Under the pieces are notes generated by a model. The model searched no databases and was not told the DNA's origin. It saw only the letters and a program-made list of their open reading frames with translations. A stretch of 64,000 bases of DNA, from positions 1 through 64,000 of the forward strand of contig CAZJHH010000007.1 of the NCBI GenBank assembly GCA_964545875.1. The letters run 5' to 3'. Numbering within the stretch: the stretch's first letter is position 1; each line of letters starts with the position of its first letter. Of the stretch, positions 47,818-56,822 are shown one piece after another. The translations under genes were made by a program, and so were the position numbers. This stretch comes from DAIPKP01 sp964545875 (lineage in GTDB: Bacteria > Synergistota > Synergistia > Synergistales > Aminiphilaceae).

Positions 47818-48578
47818 TGAGCAATCACCTCCTCCGCGAGATCGTCATAGGCCTGAGAACCCGGGCAGGAGGGTTCGTAGTAGCGCACGGGCATGCCGTG
47901 GCTGGGGGCCTCGGACAATCGAATGTTCCGGGGCACCACTGTACGGAAGACCTTGTTTCGATAGGATTTCCGTATCTCCGCCTCCACTTCCTTGCTGAGG
48001 TTGGTCCGGCCGTCGTACATGGTGAGAATGATGCCCCCCATGCGAAGATCTTCGTTGAGATATCCCTGAACGAGTTTCATGGTTCGGGTAAGCTGGCTGA
48101 TTCCTTCCATGGCGAAAAACTCGCATTGCAGAGGCACCAACACCTCCGCCGCCGCCACGAGAGCGTTGATGGTAAGGAGTCCCAGAGAAGGAGGACAGTC
48201 GATGAGTACCAGGGAGAAGTCCTGAGAAAGTTCGGCAATTTTCTTTTTCAGCCGATTCTCCCGGCTCAGAGCTCCCGCAAGTTCCACTTCCGCCCCCGCA
48301 AGATCCAGAGTGGCAGGAAGGAGCGTTACCCCTTTCCAGGGAAGAGGGCAGAGCACTTCCTCGACTTTTTTCTCTCCCAGCAGAACATCGTAGACGCTTT
48401 CGGAGATCTCCCGGGGATTGATGCCGAAACCGCTGGTACAGTTTCCCTGAGGATCCATATCCACCACCAGTACCGAATAACCCCGCTCTCCCAGAGCAGC
48501 CGCGAGATTGATGCAGCAGGTAGTCTTTCCCACGCCGCCTTTCTGATTCGCCATGGCAAGCACCGTCATCTTCGTCAC
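47796..48578 (-). CDS. parA: Chromosome partitioning ATPase ParA (Soj)
   Basis: A ~260-residue deviant Walker ATPase. The motif ANQKGGVGKTTCCINLA holds the signature lysine, with VDMDPQGNCTSGFG (A') and LVLIDCPPSLGLLTINAL (B). It moves origin-proximal ParB-parS complexes over the nucleoid. There is no N-terminal HTH, as in chromosomal Soj. I place the start at GTG 48578, which overlaps the rsmG stop (GTGA) and lies six bases after AAGGAG; ATG 48569 is the alternative. Order rsmG-parA-parB is the classic origin arrangement. Confidence 0.95.
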   Translation of the reverse strand: MTKMTVLAMANQKGGVGKTTCCINLAAALGERGYSVLVVDMDPQGNCTSGFGINPREISESVYDVLLGEKKVEEVLCPLPWKGVTLLPATLDLAGAEVELAGALSRENRLKKKIAELSQDFSLVLIDCPPSLGLLTINALVAAAEVLVPLQCEFFAMEGISQLTRTMKLVQGYLNEDLRMGGIILTMYDGRTNLSKEVEAEIRKSYRNKVFRTVVPRNIRLSEAPSHGMPVRYYEPSCPGSQAYDDLAEEVIAQWLAKEH

Positions 48579-49228
48579 CACCATCTCCTTTTCTCCGCCA
48601 TACCGGGACGTCGGGGATATTTCTCCGGCGCAGCTTCCGATTTGGGGAACTTTATTACGTAATGGAGCTCCCGGTCTTCCAAGGTGTAGCCGTAGATGCG
48701 GGGATCGGAAAAGCCGAGCCCCTCCCACCGGGAACCGATTTCCAGAAGCTCCTCCTTTCCCTTTTCTCCTTTCATGGCGATGAAACTTCCCCCGGGAGCC
48801 ACCAGAGGAGCCGCATATTCTCCCACCACCCCCAGATGGGAAACCGCCCGAGCTCCTGCAAGAGAAAAACTTTCCCGTTCTTTCCGGGCGAGATCTTCGG
48901 AACGTTCCGCCACCACCCGACAGGAGGCAAGGCCGAAATAGGTGCGTACTTTTTCGAGAAAGGCCGCTTTTTTACGGATGCTCTCGCAGAGCACCACTTC
49001 GAGATCGGGACGGCAGAGAGCCCATATCATGCCGGGAAGGCCCGCCCCGCTTCCCAGATCTGCCACTTTTCCTTCCCGAGGGAGAAAGTACAGCGTGTAG
49101 GCACAGTCAGTCAGGTGCCTCTTCCAGAGTACCCCTTCTTCCGAAGGCCCCACCAGGCGGATCTGCCGGTTTTCCTCCAGAAGGATCTCCATGTATCGTT
49201 CCAGAATATCTCGTTTTCTTTCAAGCAT
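48575..49228 (-). CDS. rsmG: 16S rRNA (guanine527-N7)-methyltransferase RsmG (GidB)
   Basis: A 217-residue methyltransferase modifying G527 of 16S rRNA. SAM motif VADLGSGAGLPGMIWAL, then VVLCESIRKKAAFLEKV, GARAVSHL and FIAMKGEKGKEEL are characteristic. The start ATG 49228 is set by the promoter at 49260-49288, which leaves a leader of about 25 bases; longer readings would begin inside the promoter. The mnmG (gidA), mnmE and rnpA/rpmH genes that often flank rsmG near origins are not present here. Confidence 0.93.
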   Translation of the reverse strand: MLERKRDILERYMEILLEENRQIRLVGPSEEGVLWKRHLTDCAYTLYFLPREGKVADLGSGAGLPGMIWALCRPDLEVVLCESIRKKAAFLEKVRTYFGLASCRVVAERSEDLARKERESFSLAGARAVSHLGVVGEYAAPLVAPGGSFIAMKGEKGKEELLEIGSRWEGLGFSDPRIYGYTLEDRELHYVIKFPKSEAAPEKYPRRPGMAEKRRWW

Positions 49229-49259
49229 TTCTTCGATTTTCTTCGCCCCGAGGGAATAT

Positions 49260-49288
49260 GTTATAATGAAAATCACACCCTTTTGCAA
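49260..49288 (-). promoter_or_regulatory. Promoter of the rsmG-parAB operon
   Basis: On the minus strand TTGCAA (49288-49283), a 17-base spacer and TATAAC (49265-49260). Confidence 0.7.
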
Positions 49289-49347
49289 AAAAGTCTCTCC
49301 GCCATGCGTCCTCCCATGTGCGGTTTCCGAGGAGGAATTCCTTCTTC

Positions 49348-50169
49348 ATGACCACCATTATATATGGAAAGGTTCCCTTTATCGAAAAAAAGAAGCCCTT
49401 TCTTTTCCTTCTCCTCTTTCTTCTCCTTGGCCTTCCGGAGCTTTTCCTTTCTCCCCATGTCTGGGGAGGAGAAAGATCTCTGGCCCGGGTTCTGGAGGTG
49501 TACGACGGAGATACGGTGGTTATTCTGAATGCTTCCGGAAAGAGGGAAATTCTTCGTTACGCCGGCATGGATACTCCGGAACTCCATCATCCTCTTTTTC
49601 CCCAGGAAGAGTTCGCTCTCCGGGCATGGGAACGAAACCGGGAGCTTGTGGAAGGAAGGGAGCTGGAGCTTCTCTCCTTCGGGAGGGATCGCTATGGACG
49701 CCTTCTGGGCTATCTTTTCCTTCCTCTCGCGGAAGGATCGGTACCCATACAGGAGATTCTCCTCAGGGAGGGCCTGGGGGTGCCCCGATACGGCTCTTTC
49801 CGGGATCCTTTTTACGACTCTTTTCTGAAGGCCTTTGAAAATGCCCGCTTATCCGGGGCGGGATTCTGGAATCTCGCGGGAAAACGCCTCTTCACCCCCT
49901 CCCAGATCTGGGACTCTCTTCCCTATCTCCGGGGACATTTCATCACCCTCCGATGCGTTCCGGGAAAATGGAAGCAAGGACCGTCGAGAATACTCGTGCA
50001 CACCGAGCATCCCCGGGTCTTTCTTTCCCTGGCTTCCCGGGAGATTCCCCAGACTCTTCCGAAAAAACTGGAAGAGCTTTCGGGAATTTCACATCTTTTT
50101 TTCGGAAAAATCAGCCTTTCCTACGAAGGTGCCCTGCTCCATCTTCATCATTCCTGCCAGATTTTTTAG
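49348..50169 (+). CDS. Thermonuclease (SNase)-like protein
   Basis: A 273-residue exported or membrane-anchored nuclease-like protein. A hydrophobic N-terminal segment at about residues 18-36 is a signal peptide or anchor. The SNase domain spans about residues 43-160: RVLEVYDGDTVVI, RYAGMDTPEL (active-site Arg, Asp, Glu) and GRDRYGRLLGYLF (second catalytic Arg) are all present. An unassigned C-terminal ~100 residues follow. It may recover nucleotides from DNA outside the cytoplasm. Start ATG 49348; GGAGG lies 12 bases upstream. Confidence 0.87.
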   Translation: MTTIIYGKVPFIEKKKPFLFLLLFLLLGLPELFLSPHVWGGERSLARVLEVYDGDTVVILNASGKREILRYAGMDTPELHHPLFPQEEFALRAWERNRELVEGRELELLSFGRDRYGRLLGYLFLPLAEGSVPIQEILLREGLGVPRYGSFRDPFYDSFLKAFENARLSGAGFWNLAGKRLFTPSQIWDSLPYLRGHFITLRCVPGKWKQGPSRILVHTEHPRVFLSLASREIPQTLPKKLEELSGISHLFFGKISLSYEGALLHLHHSCQIF

Positions 50170-50216
50170 TCTTCGAGAATTCAGAGAAGGGCACACCTTC
50201 TTTCTACTCAAAAATC

Positions 50217-50328
50217 TTATCCACAAATGGGCATATTTTCCCTGTTTTTCCCAGGAGAACGTGCTCTTTATCCACAAATCTCTCCACATTTCCACAATAT
50301 CCTCTGTGGAAATGTGGAGTTTTCCACA
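50217..50328. other. DnaA-box cluster with perfect inverted repeat
   Basis: Two perfect DnaA boxes, TTATCCACA at 50217-50225 and 50268-50276. Then comes a perfect 15-bp inverted repeat (arms 50282-50296 and 50305-50319) built from TTTCCACA-type boxes, and TTTTCCACA at 50320-50328. The stretch is AT-rich. It lies 11 kb from dnaA. It could be a second origin element, a DnaA-titration site or a DnaA-regulated promoter for the TamB-like gene. The inverted repeat may also end the nuclease transcript. Confidence 0.75.
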
Positions 50329-50492
50329 TAATCAGAGCCTTTTCTCCTCTTTTCCGGAGGAGTTTCTTTTTTTATTTCCCGAGAAAAGGTGCTTCTCCCT
50401 CCCGGGGTATGTATAATGATAACAAACGAAACATCTGCCCCATTCTTGGAGCCACGAAACATGATGATATAGATATAGAGAGGGAGAGAAAA

Positions 50493-53400
50493 TTGGCTAT
50501 AACGTTCTTTCGATACGCACTACGCTTTCTTTGGGGATTTCTCCTGCTCCTCCTCGTACTTGCGGGAGCCCTTGTTCTGGGGAGCCAGTTCTTTTCCTTC
50601 GGGGGAAATCTCCTTCTCCGGGGAGCGAATTTTTTCGGGGCTTCCCGGAACCTGATTTTTCAGAGCCAAGAGGTTCGGGGAAATCCTTTGAAGGGCTATG
50701 CCTTTGAGAATCTTCTTCTTACCTGGCAGGACCGGCCTCTTTTCCGGGCGGAAAACCTGGAAATAACCTTTTCCTTCCAAAACCTTCTTCGGGGAGAAAT
50801 TCCTCTGGAAAATCTGGAGATCCGGGAGTGGTTCGCGGATCTCGATGCGGCTTCGGCCATGCCCTCTTCCGAAACAACCTTCTCCCTCGGCTATCTTCCC
50901 CGAAACATTCTCCTGGAAAAGGGATCTCTCCTGCTCACCTCCCGGGATTACGAGCTTCTCCGCTTGGAGGGAGAGCTTTCGGGAAGCACGCAGATTCTTC
51001 TCCGGGAGCTTTCCGCTGAGCTCGGTTCTCCGGATGCCCTCCCCCTTTTCTTCCGGGGAACGCTACGATTGGAAGAAGAGAACCTTTCCCTTCTCCGGGG
51101 CGAACTCTTTCTGAAGACCACGCCGAGGGAGGGAGATCCGCACCTGCTTCTCTCGGGGGATATCCTTCCCCGGCAAAATCTGGAGTTTCTCTTTTCCGAG
51201 TTCCCCCTGGAGCAGCTCGGAAAGGCCTCCCTCCTGCAGGAGATTTCCCAAGTTCTGGAAACTCTCCGGGGATCCCTTTCGGGGCCTGCCCGAATTGAAG
51301 GATCGCTTCCCGAGAGCTGGAACGCCGAAACGGACCTTCACATTACCCGGGGAAGTCTCGGAGGGATCTACCTTTCCACTCTGGATCTTCAGGGATTTGG
51401 CGCCGCCCAGGGCCCTCTCGAACTTCTCTTCGAGGGGCATGCCCTTTCCGGAGGCTCTCTGAAGGGTTCCCTTCTCTCTCCGGGATCCCTGGAGGAAAGT
51501 CTCTCCGTGCATTTTTCGGGAACCTCCCTGGATCTCTCCCTGGGAGAGGCGGTGCATTCCGAACTTGCGACGCTTTCCGGAGTTCTTCCATCTCTTCAAG
51601 GTTCCTACGTCCGGCAGGGAAAAGAGGCCTCGGGAAGCGTGAGTTTCTCGGATGTCCGGGGAGTCTACAAGGATTTTTCCTTCGAAAATTTTCGGGGAGA
51701 GGTTCTCCTCTCTTCGGACAAAATAGAGGCCTCCCTGGAGGGGCTTTTGGAGCATCTTCCCGTTACGGGAGAGGGAACGGTGCTCCTCGGAGAAGCATCT
51801 CCTCCCAAGCTGGACATGGTGTTCCACTCCCCCGGCATGCCCCTGCACCGACTCAAGGGAATTCTTCCGGATCTGGAGCCTCTCCGCCTGGAAGGAAACC
51901 TTGCCTGGGAAGTGGCTCTTCAGGGTTCTCCGAAAAACCCCACGGCTTCCGCAAAGCTCTATTCCCAGAGAATACGAATTCGAGGAGAACTTCTGGAAGC
52001 TCCCGAAGCCACGCTGCTCTATGAAAATGAGACTCTCTTTCTTGAAAAAGCCCGGATTTCCTGGAAGGATGTGCTTTTCGAGGGACAGGGAGAGATCCGT
52101 AATCTCCTCGGAACCCGGAATATGAAGATTCAGGCCTCGGCGCTTCCTCAGGGAAACCGCTGGGCCCGGGAGGCCCTTTCTCCGGAAATACGGAAATTCT
52201 TCGCCCCCCAGGAGGGAGGAAAATTATCCCTTCTTCTGGAGGGAACTCCGGAGAACCTCAAGGGATCCCTTTCGGGAATCCTCCCTCAGATAGAAACCCC
52301 TCTGGGAACTACCGGAAGAAGCTCGCTGGAAGCGGCCATAACCTCCCGGGGAGTGCAGATCTCGTCTCTTTCCATTCCTCTCCGGCAGGGAGAATTCAAA
52401 TTCGGGGGATCCCTGGAGCGTACCCCCTCCGGAGGGCTGCAATCCTCCCTGGACGGGCATATCCGGAACATCTCCCTGGATCCCCTGGAAGCCTCGGGAA
52501 TACCCCTCAAGGGAACCCTGGAAGGACAGTTCCGGCTTCGGGGCTCCGAGAAAAATCCGGTGCTCTCCTTTTCCCTTACCTCCCCGGAACTGGCTTTTCA
52601 GGAGTACCGGGGAAACCGCATCTCCTGCCAGGGATCTCTCTCGACGGAAGCCCTGGAACTGGAGGAGCTTTCTCTCGCTTTCTGGGACGGCAGGGCACGC
52701 CTTCGGGGTACCCTGGGGCCCTTGGACAGAGATCCCCGGTGGAACCTTAACGGAGAATTCCACGAGATCGATCTCATGAACACCCAGGATCTGCTGGATG
52801 TGGCCCAGGTCTATCTCAAGGGCACCGGAAACGGGACGCTCTCCCTCGAGGGCCCCCTGGCATCTCCGGAAATTCTCGTGAACCTCTCCTCTCCCAGGCT
52901 GCTTCTCAACAGCCTCGCCTTCGAGGACGTTTCGGGAACTCTTCAGATCTCCCCTGAGGAGATTCGCCTGGATCCCCTGGTAGTTCATGCGGGAGGATCT
53001 CCCCTGGAGGTTTCAGTGGTGGTCCTTCCCGAAAAATCCTGGGATACCTCCTTCTCCGCCCGAGGAGAGGCTCTGGATTTGGGATCCCTTCTCACGAGCT
53101 GGGAGCTCTTTCCCGAGGATCATCCCTTCTTTCCCCGGGGCATCCTCAAACTCCGGCTCCAGGGCGATGTACGGAAAGGAGAGCTTCTGGGAAAAGGACA
53201 CCTCTCCTCTCCGGAAATCTTCGGAGGCGATCTCCGGGGTACGAATCTGGATCTTCCCTTCGTCTTCGACAACCGGGCCTTTACCCTGGAGAAGGGTTCC
53301 CTCGCCCTCTACAACGGAATTCTTCACGGGGAAGGAGCCCTGGACTATTCCCAGAAACCCGCTCTCTGGAGAGCCCATCTCTGGGGAGAAGAAATTCAGG

Positions 53401-54167
53401 TGGCTCCGTTGCTCCGGGATCTCTACCCCATGAGCGGAGACATCTCAGGAACCGGCACCTTCGATCTCACTCTCAAGGGCCCTGCGAACTATATCTTCAT
53501 GACCACCGGCGAGGGCAATCTCAACATTCGGGAGGGAGCCTTTTCGGGATTTCCCCAGCTGGCTCCGCTTCTGGCGAAATCCCAGAGACCCGGGCTGGAC
53601 TTCGCCTCTCTCCAGGTTTACTTCTCCGTGGACGGGAGAACCCTCTACTTCGTTCCCGGAAGCCGCCTCACCGCTCCTCCGGGAAATCCCATCTACCGGT
53701 ACTTCTCGGCGGACGGTTTTCTTCCCTTCACGGGGAGATCCATGAACATCAACTGCCTCACCGAGGTGAACGCCCCCGCCATCAACGCCTTTCTGGGAGC
53801 CTTTGCGGGTTTCCTCGAAACGGTCTTTCTCGCCGAGGATATCACCCAGCTGGGAAATATAACCCAGGCGGTGGAGGACGCTCTTTTGGGAGGAATCTTC
53901 GGAGGGCTCTCGAAGAGCGACTTTCGGGAAATTTCCTTTTCTCTGAAGGGAACCATGGAAGAACCCGAACTGGCGAACCTTTCCATCGCCACCAAACAGA
54001 AGGCCTTTTTGCTGAATCCTCAGGACAGGGAAAAGGGAGACAAGGGACCGGACTTCAAGTTCACCTTCTCCTTCCCCACCGGGGAGGGTAAAAAAACCAG
54101 CGATGACATTTCGGGACAGCTTACGGATCAAATCTTCGAGCAGGCCATCAAGCAGATACTCCCTTGA
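50493..54167 (+). CDS. TamB/AsmA-like translocation and assembly module protein
   Basis: A 1224-residue protein. One N-terminal transmembrane helix (LRFLWGFLLLLLVLAGALVLGSQFF) is followed by a very long extracytoplasmic beta-rich region of AsmA/TamB character, with many repeats of alternating hydrophobic strands and Gly/Ser/Leu turns. The C-terminal DUF490/TamB domain includes LNIREGAFSGFPQ and a terminal FTFSFPTGEG...LTDQIFEQAIKQILP. Such proteins bridge inner and outer membranes and carry phospholipid or help outer-membrane protein insertion. This supports a diderm cell. The start is probably the TTG at 50493 behind GAGAGGGAG; TATAAT at 50412-50417 is a likely -10. No TamA/BamA is adjacent. 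Confidence 0.85.
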   Translation: MAITFFRYALRFLWGFLLLLLVLAGALVLGSQFFSFGGNLLLRGANFFGASRNLIFQSQEVRGNPLKGYAFENLLLTWQDRPLFRAENLEITFSFQNLLRGEIPLENLEIREWFADLDAASAMPSSETTFSLGYLPRNILLEKGSLLLTSRDYELLRLEGELSGSTQILLRELSAELGSPDALPLFFRGTLRLEEENLSLLRGELFLKTTPREGDPHLLLSGDILPRQNLEFLFSEFPLEQLGKASLLQEISQVLETLRGSLSGPARIEGSLPESWNAETDLHITRGSLGGIYLSTLDLQGFGAAQGPLELLFEGHALSGGSLKGSLLSPGSLEESLSVHFSGTSLDLSLGEAVHSELATLSGVLPSLQGSYVRQGKEASGSVSFSDVRGVYKDFSFENFRGEVLLSSDKIEASLEGLLEHLPVTGEGTVLLGEASPPKLDMVFHSPGMPLHRLKGILPDLEPLRLEGNLAWEVALQGSPKNPTASAKLYSQRIRIRGELLEAPEATLLYENETLFLEKARISWKDVLFEGQGEIRNLLGTRNMKIQASALPQGNRWAREALSPEIRKFFAPQEGGKLSLLLEGTPENLKGSLSGILPQIETPLGTTGRSSLEAAITSRGVQISSLSIPLRQGEFKFGGSLERTPSGGLQSSLDGHIRNISLDPLEASGIPLKGTLEGQFRLRGSEKNPVLSFSLTSPELAFQEYRGNRISCQGSLSTEALELEELSLAFWDGRARLRGTLGPLDRDPRWNLNGEFHEIDLMNTQDLLDVAQVYLKGTGNGTLSLEGPLASPEILVNLSSPRLLLNSLAFEDVSGTLQISPEEIRLDPLVVHAGGSPLEVSVVVLPEKSWDTSFSARGEALDLGSLLTSWELFPEDHPFFPRGILKLRLQGDVRKGELLGKGHLSSPEIFGGDLRGTNLDLPFVFDNRAFTLEKGSLALYNGILHGEGALDYSQKPALWRAHLWGEEIQVAPLLRDLYPMSGDISGTGTFDLTLKGPANYIFMTTGEGNLNIREGAFSGFPQLAPLLAKSQRPGLDFASLQVYFSVDGRTLYFVPGSRLTAPPGNPIYRYFSADGFLPFTGRSMNINCLTEVNAPAINAFLGAFAGFLETVFLAEDITQLGNITQAVEDALLGGIFGGLSKSDFREISFSLKGTMEEPELANLSIATKQKAFLLNPQDREKGDKGPDFKFTFSFPTGEGKKTSDDISGQLTDQIFEQAIKQILP

Positions 54168-54515
54168 TGAGATTACAACGAGCCTTCACTCGCGTTCCGC
54201 AAGGCTCCATTTTGCTCGGGCAAAGGGAACGCCAAAATAAAAAATCACTTGTTAAACGCTTCGGGATGCGTTATAGGTACCGTCGCTCTCAAAAGACCCC
54301 TGCCACTTTCCTAGGGTTCACATAAGTCAGTCTTTGGGAGATCTCCTTCAAAAAACTTTGTATTCTTGACAAAACTATGGAATAATAACGGAGTGTCTTA
54401 CCAAGAAAGTAGCCCTCAAGCTCTTTTTCAGCTACAATACCTTCTCTCCCGGGAAAGAAACCATACTTCCCGCGAAGCCACGACGACCTCCACGAGGCAG
54501 AGGAAGTGAACGTTC
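54168..54515. other. Intergenic region before the HD-GYP gene
   Basis: 348 bases without a gene. GCGTTCC...GGGAACGC (about 54188-54234) is a possible terminator of the TamB-like gene without a U-run. The promoter is at 54358-54386. Confidence 0.4.
54358..54386 (+). promoter_or_regulatory. Probable promoter of the HD-GYP gene
   Basis: TTGTAT, 17-base spacer, AATAAT. A second candidate -35 (TTGACA) sits inside the spacer. Confidence 0.5.
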
Positions 54516-55649
54516 ATGCTACTTATCACCACGGCACACGTGAAGGAAAACATGGTGCTCGCCCATCCCATTCTCAATCCCAACGGAGCGATCCTTCTGG
54601 GAGAGGGGGCATTACTCACGGCCTCCCGAATCCGCCGCATTCGAGAACTGGGCATCGGGTTCATCTACGTGGAGGATGACCGTTTTCCCGACATCGCTTC
54701 GAACTGGGTAATCCGGGAAGAAACGTACCGAAAGGCCATGAACGATCTGGACACCCTTTTCCAGACCACCTCCAAAGCTGCGGACAGATATGTGCTTCTT
54801 GCGGATATGAGGGAGATCCACAGCGTGTTCCGGCAGATTCTGAACGATATCTTCTCCCTTTCGGGAAAGACCCTCATACACTTCATCAACTCCCGGAGCA
54901 TGTTGAACAACCTCTTCGAACACTCGGTGAACGTGGCTTTTCTGAGCCTGGTGATGGGAAAACGCCTTGGCCTGGCCTACATGCAGATGTACAACCTCGG
55001 CCTTGGAGCTCTGCTCCACGACATCGGCAAGGCTGTGCTCCCCAAGGAAATCCTCGATCCTTCGCATCGGCTCGTTCCCGAAGAAGAGGAACTTTACCGC
55101 ATGCACCCCCGAACAGGTTGGGAACTCCTCTCGGGACAGGAGTTCATCTGGCCCACCGCCCGCATCATCGCCCTCCAGCATCACGAATTCTGGAACGGAT
55201 CGGGCTATCCTTCGGGGCTTTCGAAGCACGATATCCATCTTTTCTCGCACGTCGTCTGCATCGCCAACAGTTACGACACCATGATATATCCTTCCCGGGA
55301 ATATCCGACCCCTCGCCTTCCCAGCGAAGCTTACGAACACATTCTCCGGAACCGGGGAGTTCTCTACGATCCCCAGGCGGTCTCCATCTTCTCGGAGAGC
55401 GTGGCAAAATATCCCGTAGGAACCTGGCTCCGTCTCTCCACGGGGCATTTAGGAATGGTCATTTCCATCGACACCTATACGGGACTTCCCAAGGTACGCT
55501 GTTTCTGGCATCTTAACTTCGGAACCATGAAAAGCCCCGTGGAAATCGACCTTCGGGAAACTCCCGTGGACGTGGTGGAAGTGTTTTTCGACGAACCTCA
55601 GCCGGAACTTCTCTTTGACAAGTCTCTTGATAACAATGAAAGCGAGTGA
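54516..55649 (+). CDS. HD-GYP-domain phosphodiesterase
   Basis: A 377-residue protein. A DUF3391-like N-terminal region of about 120 residues (HVKENMVLAHPILNPNGAILLGEGALLT) precedes the HD-GYP domain: EHSVNVAFLSLVMG, LLHDIGKAVLPKEILD, HPRTGWELL and LQHHEFWNGSGYPSGL. The GYP motif has Asn instead of the usual Asp before GSGYP, while the metal-binding His and Asp residues are present. The family hydrolyses cyclic di-GMP to GMP. A C-terminal PilZ-like or DUF extension follows (LRLSTGHLGMVISIDTYTGLPKVRC). It could oppose the GGDEF protein at 3765. The HAD gene follows after 10 bases. Confidence 0.9.
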   Translation: MLLITTAHVKENMVLAHPILNPNGAILLGEGALLTASRIRRIRELGIGFIYVEDDRFPDIASNWVIREETYRKAMNDLDTLFQTTSKAADRYVLLADMREIHSVFRQILNDIFSLSGKTLIHFINSRSMLNNLFEHSVNVAFLSLVMGKRLGLAYMQMYNLGLGALLHDIGKAVLPKEILDPSHRLVPEEEELYRMHPRTGWELLSGQEFIWPTARIIALQHHEFWNGSGYPSGLSKHDIHLFSHVVCIANSYDTMIYPSREYPTPRLPSEAYEHILRNRGVLYDPQAVSIFSESVAKYPVGTWLRLSTGHLGMVISIDTYTGLPKVRCFWHLNFGTMKSPVEIDLRETPVDVVEVFFDEPQPELLFDKSLDNNESE

Positions 55650-55659
55650 GTAGTTTTTT

Positions 55660-56514
55660 ATGAAAAAAGTTATTTCCTGTGTGGCCTTCGATCTCGATGG
55701 TACTCTCCTCCGCTCCGACGGAACCGTTTCGAAACGAACGAAGGAGACGCTTCTTCTTCTCCAAGAGCGAGGATGTCTCTGCACCATCGCCACGGGACGC
55801 ATGTTCCGTTCCGCCCAAGCCATAGCGAAGGATCTCTTCCTCTCGGATGTTCCCCTTATCACCTACAACGGCAGCCTCGTGAAGACTCCCGGCGAGAATA
55901 TTCCCCTCTTCACCCGAGGCATTCCCGCCGAAGTGGCGGGAAAACTTCTTCGATTCTGCAAAGAGCGTGGCTGGTACGTCCAGAGCTATCTGGAGGATCG
56001 GCTCCTGGTGGAAAAAAAGAGCTACTGGACGGAATATTACGAAACCCTGGCGGAAGTGGAGGCCTTTCCCCTGGGAGAAGCCTTCTTCACCCCGTCCCGG
56101 GATCCCCTGAAAATCCTTCTCGCCGCCAACAGCGAGGAGGAACATGCCCTCATGATCCGCACTCTCACGGAACATTTCGGAAACCATCTCTTTCTTGCGG
56201 GATCCCATACTCCGAAAGCCCGGTTTCTCGAAGTGGTGGCCCGGGGAATAGATAAGGGCAAGGCCCTGGAAAGGCTCTGTGAAGCCCGGGGGATTTCCCC
56301 GAAAGAGACTCTGGTCTTCGGAGATTCCGAAAACGACGTGCCCCTCTTCGAAAGTGCCGGCGTGAGCGTGGCCATGGGAAATGCCACTTCCTCCATTCGC
56401 GAAAGAGCCGCCTTCGTCACGGAGAGCAACGACCGTGACGGAATTCCTCTCTTTATCGAAAAACGTTGGGAGGAGTTCTCTTTCGAAGCTTCCGGAATCT
56501 CCCGATCCGCCTGA
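55660..56514 (+). CDS. Cof-type HAD-superfamily phosphatase
   Basis: A 284-residue sugar-phosphate or cofactor phosphatase of the Cof/YidA class. Motif I FDLDGTLLRSDG, motif II ATGR, the C2 cap insert (residues ~85-190), motif III K (DKGKALERL) and motif IV VFGDSENDVPLFESAG are intact. The substrate is not predictable. Only 10 bases separate it from the HD-GYP gene, so both are one operon. It ends before a strong terminator. Confidence 0.9.
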   Translation: MKKVISCVAFDLDGTLLRSDGTVSKRTKETLLLLQERGCLCTIATGRMFRSAQAIAKDLFLSDVPLITYNGSLVKTPGENIPLFTRGIPAEVAGKLLRFCKERGWYVQSYLEDRLLVEKKSYWTEYYETLAEVEAFPLGEAFFTPSRDPLKILLAANSEEEHALMIRTLTEHFGNHLFLAGSHTPKARFLEVVARGIDKGKALERLCEARGISPKETLVFGDSENDVPLFESAGVSVAMGNATSSIRERAAFVTESNDRDGIPLFIEKRWEEFSFEASGISRSA

Positions 56515-56822
56515 AAAGTTCCCGCAAAATCTGGGAAATGATACTTTAGGGCCCTTGAGACGACCTCCTTTCTCAAAGGCGCAGGACATGTATTTTCTAA
56601 AAAATGCCGGAAGAACCTCGTGAGGTTTTTCCGGCATTTCGTATTCGAACCATACGTAAAGAATCCATCGTCCTTGCCGGCACTCCCGAGAATGATTTTG
56701 CATTTCCTCGAATCTCCCTGGCACTCTTCAGGGGCAACGAACCACTCCCAACACCGGAAAGGCTCGTGCAAGGACGAGCCATGCATTCCACGGAATCCAC
56801 CTCTTTACCGAATATATAAACC
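56515..56822. other. Intergenic region between convergent genes
   Basis: 308 bases holding one terminator (56602-56639). Nothing else is recognised. Confidence 0.4.
56602..56639. terminator. Terminator after the HAD gene
   Basis: AAATGCCGGAA...TTCCGGCATTT with an inner AACCTC/GAGGTT stem. Being symmetric it may serve both converging operons. Confidence 0.8.

Noticed and set aside
55287..55301. CTTCCCGGGAATA and similar (50040, 54447) as further Noc-type sites
   Set aside because: Three or four mismatches to the 14-bp palindrome and location in or near coding sequence; not distinguishable from chance.
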